DNA of 64,000 bases, taken from positions 56,412-120,411 of the forward strand of contig JBAZDQ010000002.1 in assembly GCA_041654355.1 (NCBI GenBank), given 5' to 3'. Positions within the stretch are counted from its first letter, which is position 1; each line of letters starts with the position of its first letter. Below, piece after piece: positions 58,634 to 64,000 of this stretch. The position numbers were made by a program, and so were the translations under genes. This DNA comes from DMER64 sp041654355. GTDB taxonomy: Bacteria > Bacteroidota > Bacteroidia > Bacteroidales > UBA932. The notes under the pieces were generated by a model. It did not search any database, was not told where the DNA came from, and saw only the letters and a list, made by a program, of their open reading frames with translations.

Positions 58634-60307
58634 ATGGCAGATGAAAAAGTGATCTTTTCTATGAACGGGGTCAGCAAGATCCTGCCTTCAAGCAATAAAA
58701 CCATCATTAAAAACATTTACCTGTCTTTTTTCTACGGGGCAAAGATCGGAGTGATCGGGTTGAACGGATCCGGGAAATCCACCTTACTTAAGATCATTGC
58801 CGGAATTGAATCGGGGACGGAAGGGGAAGTCGTATGGGCTCCCGGATATTCCGTGGGTTACCTGGAACAGGAACCGCATCTTGACGATTCTAAAACGGTT
58901 ATGGAAACGGTTCAGGAAGGGGTGCAGGAAGTGGTTGACCTGCTGAAAGAATACGAAGAAGTGAACCTGAAATTTGCCGAGCCAATGAGCGATGACCGGA
59001 TGAACGATCTGATTCTGCGTCAGGGCGAGCTTACCGAGCAGATTGACAACGCCGGAGCCTGGGACCTGGATTCCAAATTACAGCGTGCCATGGACGCCCT
59101 GCAATGCCCGCCTGCCGATTCTTCTGTGAAAAACCTGAGCGGCGGGGAAAGGCGTCGCGTGGCGTTGTGCCGCCTGTTGCTGAGCGAACCCGATGTGCTT
59201 TTGCTTGACGAGCCCACCAACCACCTGGACACCGAGAGTGTGCAGTGGCTGGAAGCCCACCTGCAGCAATACAAAGGAACGGTGATAGCGGTTACCCACG
59301 ACCGGTATTTTTTGGATAACGTTGCCGGGTGGATCCTGGAACTGGACCGGGGGGAAGGCATTCCATGGAAGGGGAATTATTCTTCCTGGCTGGAACAGAA
59401 AACCATTCGTTTGAAAATGGAAGAAAAACAGGAGAGCAAACGGCGCAAGACATTGGAACGGGAGTTGGAATGGGTGCGTATGGCCCCAAAAGCGCGCCAT
59501 GCCAAATCCAAGGCACGTCTGGGGGCTTATGAAAGAATGCTCAACGAAGACGGACGGCAGAAAGAAGAACGTCTGGAGATTTTTATTCCCAACGGGCCCA
59601 GGCTGGGAGACAATGTGATTGAGGCTGCCGGTGTTTCAAAGGCATACGGGGAAAAATTGCTCTTCGAGAACCTGAATTTCAAATTGCCTCCGGCAGGGAT
59701 CGTCGGGGTCATTGGTCCTAACGGTGCCGGGAAAACAACGTTGTTCCGCCTGATTATGGGAACCGAGTCTCCCGATGCCGGGACTTTCCGGGTGGGGGAG
59801 ACCGTACGTCTTGCATACGTGGACCAGCAGCACAAACAGATTGATCCGGACAAAACAGTCTACCAGACCATTGCCGAGAACTCGGAATATGTCCAACTGG
59901 GAAACCGGCAGGTCAACGCACGGGCGTACGTTTCCCGCTTTAATTTCTCGGGAGCTGACCAGGAAAAGAAATGCGGGATTCTGAGCGGTGGTGAACGCAA
60001 TCGCCTGCACCTGGCACTGACGCTTAAGGAAAATGCCAATGTGCTGTTACTTGATGAACCAACGAATGATGTGGATGTCAACACCATACGTGCACTGGAA
60101 GAAGGTCTTGACAATTTTGCCGGATGTGCCGTGATCGTATCTCACGACCGATGGTTCCTGGATCGCATTGCCACTCACATACTGGCTTTTGAAGGTGATT
60201 CCGGGGTATTTTTCTTTGAAGGCTCCTACAGTGAATACGAAGAGAACCGGAAACGCCGCCTGGGAACAGAAATCAAACCGTTCAAGTACAAAAAACTACA
60301 GGATTGA
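58634..60307 (+). CDS. ettA: ABC-F ATPase EttA (energy-dependent translational throttle)
   Basis: 557 residues with two ABC domains and no membrane part. First Walker A is VIGLNGSGKSTLLKIIAG near 41, with signature NLSGGERRRVALCRLL and Walker B LLLDEPTNHLDTESVQWLE. The interdomain linker has the arginine/lysine-rich EKQESKRRKTLERELEWV. The second set is VIGPNGAGKTTLFRLIMG, ILSGGERNRLHLALTL and LLLDEPTNDVDVNTI. The length and the VDVNTIRALEEGLDNFAGC region fit EttA, which binds the ribosomal E site and adjusts early elongation to the energy state. The ATG at 58634 is preferred to a TTG two codons before. Confidence 0.95.
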   Translation: MADEKVIFSMNGVSKILPSSNKTIIKNIYLSFFYGAKIGVIGLNGSGKSTLLKIIAGIESGTEGEVVWAPGYSVGYLEQEPHLDDSKTVMETVQEGVQEVVDLLKEYEEVNLKFAEPMSDDRMNDLILRQGELTEQIDNAGAWDLDSKLQRAMDALQCPPADSSVKNLSGGERRRVALCRLLLSEPDVLLLDEPTNHLDTESVQWLEAHLQQYKGTVIAVTHDRYFLDNVAGWILELDRGEGIPWKGNYSSWLEQKTIRLKMEEKQESKRRKTLERELEWVRMAPKARHAKSKARLGAYERMLNEDGRQKEERLEIFIPNGPRLGDNVIEAAGVSKAYGEKLLFENLNFKLPPAGIVGVIGPNGAGKTTLFRLIMGTESPDAGTFRVGETVRLAYVDQQHKQIDPDKTVYQTIAENSEYVQLGNRQVNARAYVSRFNFSGADQEKKCGILSGGERNRLHLALTLKENANVLLLDEPTNDVDVNTIRALEEGLDNFAGCAVIVSHDRWFLDRIATHILAFEGDSGVFFFEGSYSEYEENRKRRLGTEIKPFKYKKLQD

Positions 60308-60328
60308 ATTCTTAATACTATTATAATC

Positions 60329-61513
60329 ATGATCAGAAAATTCATTTACACGACACTGGCCTGCCTGTTGTGTTCACCTGTGCTTTTGGCACAACAGGCC
60401 CTTTTTATGGGAGGCCCCGAAATTGTATCTCCCCAGATGAATCCCGACAATTCCGTTACATTCCGTCTTTTGGCTCCCAATGCCAAAGAAGTAAGACTTA
60501 CGGGAGATTTTCTTCCTTCACAGGGCTGGATGCCCGGAAGCGAGCTTATGACAAAGGATGACAAAGGTATATGGTCTTATACAACAAAGCCTTTGGAATC
60601 AGACCTGTACGGCTATGCTTTCACGGTGGATGGCCTGCGTATGATGGACCCCAACAATGTACACCAGATCAGGGATGTAGCCACTGTAACCAACATAGTG
60701 ATCGTTGGCGGAGGCCAGGGAGATCTGTACTCGGTACAAAAGGTCGCTCACGGCACTGTAATGCGTACATGGTACGATAGTCCCTCCGACAAATATGTAC
60801 AAAAACGCAGGATAACCGTTTATACGCCGCCGGGATACGAAAACAACAAAAAGAAATACCCCGTATTTTACCTGCTCCATGGTATGGGCGGGGATGAAGA
60901 AGCCTGGATCAACCTGGGCAGAACAGCCCAGATCATAGATAACCTGATAGCAGCCGGGAAAGCAGAACCCATGATCGTGGTGATGACCAACGGGAATGTA
61001 GTCCAGGAAGCCGCCCCGGGTGAATCTTCCCTGGGATTGTACAAGCCCGCCATGCAACTGGATGGTACCATGGACGGACAGTTTGAATCCTCTTTCAAAG
61101 ACGTGATCCGTTTTGTGGAATCCCGTTACCGGGCTATCCCCAAAAGCAAAGCCCGGGCTATTGCGGGACTTTCCATGGGAGGATACCACACGTTGCATAT
61201 TTCCAGGTATTACCCCAACACGTTTGACTATATCGGATTATTCTCAGCAGCCATCATGCCCGATGAAAAAGTGTCAGGAGATCCTGTATACCTGGATCTG
61301 GAAGGCACCTTGAAACAGCAACGTGATAACGGGTACAGTCTGTACTGGATAGGTATAGGGAAGGAAGATTTTCTCTATAAAGCCAACGTGGAATACCGGC
61401 AGTTGCTGGACCGTATAAACATGCCATATGTGTACCGGGAAAGCGAAGGAGGTCACACTTGGACCAACTGGAGGGTATACCTTTCTGAATTCGCTCCTTT
61501 ATTATTTAAATAA
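60329..61513 (+). CDS. Secreted CE1-like esterase (esterase D/feruloyl esterase family)
   Basis: 394 residues. A signal peptide (MIRKFIYTTLACLLCSPVLLAQ) is followed by an N-terminal immunoglobulin-like domain (SVTFRLLAPNAKEVRLTGDF, about 40-130) and an alpha/beta-hydrolase domain. The catalytic Ser is in IAGLSMGGYHTLHI near 280, and the His in SEGGHTWTNW near 375. This layout is common in Bacteroidetes enzymes that remove acetyl or feruloyl groups from xylan. Next to the GH3 enzyme it suggests plant-polysaccharide breakdown, but no SusC/SusD pair is visible. Confidence 0.9.
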   Translation: MIRKFIYTTLACLLCSPVLLAQQALFMGGPEIVSPQMNPDNSVTFRLLAPNAKEVRLTGDFLPSQGWMPGSELMTKDDKGIWSYTTKPLESDLYGYAFTVDGLRMMDPNNVHQIRDVATVTNIVIVGGGQGDLYSVQKVAHGTVMRTWYDSPSDKYVQKRRITVYTPPGYENNKKKYPVFYLLHGMGGDEEAWINLGRTAQIIDNLIAAGKAEPMIVVMTNGNVVQEAAPGESSLGLYKPAMQLDGTMDGQFESSFKDVIRFVESRYRAIPKSKARAIAGLSMGGYHTLHISRYYPNTFDYIGLFSAAIMPDEKVSGDPVYLDLEGTLKQQRDNGYSLYWIGIGKEDFLYKANVEYRQLLDRINMPYVYRESEGGHTWTNWRVYLSEFAPLLFK

Positions 61514-61558
61514 AAGCCGGATTTCTTTACTTTGCTTTCATCTAATGTTGTTTTTATT

Positions 61559-61566
61559 TAGCTTTG
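61559..61566 (+). promoter_or_regulatory. -7 box for the GH3 gene
   Basis: TAGCTTTG matches TAnnTTTG, 19 bp before the ATG at 61586. A TTTG lies 24 bp upstream of it, longer than the usual spacer. Confidence 0.4.
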
Positions 61567-61585
61567 CTTTTAAATAATTTAACTT

Positions 61586-63973
61586 ATGCCAAAATTTAAA
61601 AGAATGAAAAAATTATTGAACGTATGTTTACTTGCAGCCTTATTCCTGTTTTCTACAGGCTGTGGAGACAGTAAACAACCTACCGTTTATGTTGACGGAG
61701 TACCGCAATTGAATCCGGACAACACAGAGGAGATTATACAGGCCATGACTACAGAGGAAAAAGTGTCCCTGCTCATTGGAACAGGGATGGCGGGTTTTAC
61801 CGGGGACAACCCTGTTGTAGGAGCAACACGCAACCTGGTTCCCGGAGCAGCAGGCACTACATGGCCCATTCCGCGCCTGGGAATTCCGGCCATAGTGTTG
61901 GCCGACGGTCCTGCCGGTCTGCGAATAGCTCCGTTGCGTGAAGGAGATGAAAACACCTATTATTGTACCGCTTTTCCCATTGCTACGCAGCTGGCATCCA
62001 GCTGGGATTTGGAATTGGTTGAAAAAGTGGGACAAAACATGGGAGCTGAAGTCCTGGAATACGGATGCGACGTATTGCTGGGGCCCGGTATGAATTTGCA
62101 TCGCAATCCTTTATGCGGAAGGAATTTTGAATATTATTCGGAAGATCCCCTGGTTACGGGAAAAATGGCAGCAGCCATGGTAAAAGGAGTACAATCCAAC
62201 GGGGTGGGTACTTCCATCAAACATTTTGCCGTGAATAACCAGGAAACCAACCGTATGGGCAATGATGCACGGATTGACACCAGGGCACTCAGGGAATTGT
62301 ACCTAAAAGGTTTCGAAATTGCGGTTAAGGAATCAAACCCCCGGACCATAATGTCTTCCTACAACAGAATCAAAGGCACTTATGCATCCGAAAGCCGGGA
62401 GTTGCTCACCACCATTACCCGTGACGAGTGGGGATTCAAGGGAACAGTAATGACCGACTGGTTTGGCGGAAAAGATGCTACTGCACAGGTATACGCCGGG
62501 AACGACCTGCTTATGCCCGGACGCCCCGACCAAAAAGAGGCCATTATGAAAGCGTTGCAGGAAGGAACTCTGGAAGAAAAATACGTGGACGAGAATGTAA
62601 AAAGGGTGTTGGAACTGATTGTGAATTCTCCGCGTTTCAAAGGATATGCCTATTCAAATAAACCCGATCTCGAGGCTAATGCGCAGGTGACCCGCCGTGC
62701 GGGCGCCGAAGGCATGATACTGCTGAAGAACGAATCGGGGACACTTCCCCTGACGGCCGGTATCAGGAATATTGCTGCATTTGGGAATACCTCCTATGCT
62801 TTCATAGCCGGGGGTACCGGTAGCGGCGATGTGAATGAAGCATATACCGTTTCGCTTGTAGAGGGACTGACTAATGCCGGTTATGTACTTGACGAAAGTC
62901 TTACAACCGAATACGAAGCCTACCGGAAAATCGCACTGGAGAAACAGGCCAAGGAATATGAAGGACAACAGTGGTTCTTGCCCAGAGCACCTATTGCCGA
63001 ATACCTGCCCTCGGAAAAGAATATTGCCTTGCAGGCAGAAAACAGCGAATTGGCAATTATTACCATAGGAAGAAACTCCGGAGAATTTTCAGATCGTAAA
63101 CTGGCAGATGACTTCTTGCTTAGCCAGACGGAAAAACAGCTAATCGAAAAGGTTTCCGAAGCCTTTCATGCCCAGGGAAAGAAAGTGGTACTCATAATCA
63201 ACGCCGGTGGCGTTATTGAAACCGCTTCCTGGAAATCGCTCCCTGACGCCATTCTGCTAGCCTGGCAGGGTGGACAGGAAGGCGGGAATGCCGTAGCAGA
63301 TATTATTTCCGGAAAAGTAAACCCGTCAGGAAAACTTACCATGACCTTCCCCGTGGCCTGGGAAGATCATCCTTCTTCCGCAGAATTTCCGGCCGAGGCC
63401 GAAATGGATATTGCGGCTTTCATGTCGGCAATGACCGGCGGTGATGATCAGCAGGGCAAAGAACCTGTCCGTACGGTTGACTATACAGACTATACAGAAG
63501 ATATCTTTGTGGGATACAGGGCCTTTGAACATAACGGGACCCCCGTATCGTACCCGTTCGGATACGGTCTTTCCTATACTTCCTTTGAGTATGGAGTACC
63601 TGTTGTCTCAGCTAAAAAAGACGTGTTCACCATAACCGTGGAGGTTAAGAATACGGGCAACACGGCCGGAAAGGAAGTGGTTCAGGTTTATGTTGGCGCT
63701 CCTGCAAAAGATATGATCAAACCGGTGAAGGAACTGCGTGCTTTCGGCAAAACCAAATTGCTGGAACCGGGTGAATCCGAAACACTTTCCCTGACATTCA
63801 CAGCACGCGACCTGGCCTCTTTCGATGAAGTCCGTTCGGGATGGGTAACCGAGAGTGGTTCATATAAAGTCTTTTTGGGGGCTTCTTCTGCCGACATCCG
63901 GTCTGAAGTTTCAATTAACGTGAAAAAGGAAATTTTTGAAGCCGTAAACAATGTGTTGACCCCACAGATCTGA
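61586..63973 (+). CDS. Glycoside hydrolase family 3 beta-glucosidase, lipoprotein
   Basis: 795 residues. The lipoprotein signal MKKLLNVCLLAALFLFSTGC starts at residue 7, so the protein is anchored in the envelope. GH3 N domain: LADGPAGLRIAPL, LLGPGMNLHRNPLCGRNFEY, TSIKHFAVNNQETNR, and the nucleophile Asp in GFKGTVMTDWFGGKDA near 290. GH3 C domain: AEGMILLKNESGTLPL and LLAWQGGQEGGNAVADIISG. A fibronectin III-like domain (VVQVYVGAPAKDMIKPVKEL) closes the protein. It releases terminal sugars from beta-linked oligosaccharides. The ATG at 61586 is kept because of the nearby -7 box; the ATG at 61604 gives a shorter signal. It is complete, 27 bp before the window end. Confidence 0.95.
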   Translation: MPKFKRMKKLLNVCLLAALFLFSTGCGDSKQPTVYVDGVPQLNPDNTEEIIQAMTTEEKVSLLIGTGMAGFTGDNPVVGATRNLVPGAAGTTWPIPRLGIPAIVLADGPAGLRIAPLREGDENTYYCTAFPIATQLASSWDLELVEKVGQNMGAEVLEYGCDVLLGPGMNLHRNPLCGRNFEYYSEDPLVTGKMAAAMVKGVQSNGVGTSIKHFAVNNQETNRMGNDARIDTRALRELYLKGFEIAVKESNPRTIMSSYNRIKGTYASESRELLTTITRDEWGFKGTVMTDWFGGKDATAQVYAGNDLLMPGRPDQKEAIMKALQEGTLEEKYVDENVKRVLELIVNSPRFKGYAYSNKPDLEANAQVTRRAGAEGMILLKNESGTLPLTAGIRNIAAFGNTSYAFIAGGTGSGDVNEAYTVSLVEGLTNAGYVLDESLTTEYEAYRKIALEKQAKEYEGQQWFLPRAPIAEYLPSEKNIALQAENSELAIITIGRNSGEFSDRKLADDFLLSQTEKQLIEKVSEAFHAQGKKVVLIINAGGVIETASWKSLPDAILLAWQGGQEGGNAVADIISGKVNPSGKLTMTFPVAWEDHPSSAEFPAEAEMDIAAFMSAMTGGDDQQGKEPVRTVDYTDYTEDIFVGYRAFEHNGTPVSYPFGYGLSYTSFEYGVPVVSAKKDVFTITVEVKNTGNTAGKEVVQVYVGAPAKDMIKPVKELRAFGKTKLLEPGESETLSLTFTARDLASFDEVRSGWVTESGSYKVFLGASSADIRSEVSINVKKEIFEAVNNVLTPQI

Positions 63974-64000
63974 TTATTTGCCAATAAATTGTTTTTATTA

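Noticed and set aside
60329..63973. Polysaccharide utilisation locus
   Set aside because: An esterase and a GH3 enzyme are present, but no SusC/SusD pair or sensor is visible before the window ends; the region to the right would need to be read.

Overview
The window is chromosomal DNA of a Bacteroidetes bacterium, most likely of the order Bacteroidales. The evidence is indirect but consistent. Start codons lack Shine-Dalgarno sequences. Many genes are preceded by the Bacteroidetes -7 promoter box TAnnTTTG, in two cases with a TTTG -33 box 19-21 bp upstream. The gene content is typical of the phylum: an ExbB/ExbD/ExbD set with an extra membrane protein, a TonB-like protein, a FtsL-like protein, lipoproteins, a GH3 glycosidase and a LytTR regulator. 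MurE carries the DNPR motif of meso-diaminopimelate-adding enzymes, so the wall is of the DAP type. No phage, insertion sequence, CRISPR array or rRNA operon was found.

Layout. 1-4.4 kb (minus strand): ahcY, asnS, udk, a TonB-like protein and the start of a small hypothetical protein cut by the window edge. 4.4-7.3 kb: a LytTR regulator coupled to a LiaF-like membrane protein, then a lipoprotein alkaline phosphatase. 7.3-9.8 kb: an ExbB/ExbD proton-channel operon behind tRNA-Ser(GGA). 9.8-32.8 kb: one long minus-strand run holding the division and cell wall (dcw) cluster in the order mraZ, rsmH, ftsL-like, ftsI, murE, mraY, murD, ftsW, murG, murC, ftsQ, ftsA, ftsZ. It continues into gltX, an LplT-like MFS protein, rfbC, truB, queA, dprA, tatD and ansA, with many ATGA overlaps. 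32.8-46.3 kb: M23 peptidase, lptB, dnaX, M16 peptidase, O-methyltransferase, transglutaminase-like lipoprotein, efp, a GNAT-like protein, and an efflux operon (adaptor, MacB-type permease, TolC) that lacks an ATPase gene.

46.4-47.2 kb is the only long stretch without protein genes. It holds tRNA-Phe with an excellent promoter, a terminator whose 3' arm is repeated three times, and five exact 51-bp repeats that each carry an inverted pair of 9-mers one base from the DnaA box consensus. 47.2-50.8 kb: enolase, a PHP-family phosphatase and a lipoprotein that looks like a catalytically complete glutamate racemase. 50.8-56.4 kb: metY-metX-thrA-asd, which together encode every step from aspartate to homocysteine, behind a leader of about 120 nt. 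56.6-64 kb: a membrane protein with a winged-helix regulator, an AlbA_2-type protein, msrA, ettA, a CE1-like esterase and a GH3 beta-glucosidase.

Most genes are housekeeping. The points most worth attention are the repeat array beside tRNA-Phe, the exported racemase homologue, the efflux operon without an ATPase, the 10-bp-phased repeats upstream of mraZ, promoter boxes only 3-6 nt from start codons, and the fact that all five convergent gene pairs overlap at their 3' ends. All functional calls come from reading the sequence and from knowledge of the families; no database search was run.
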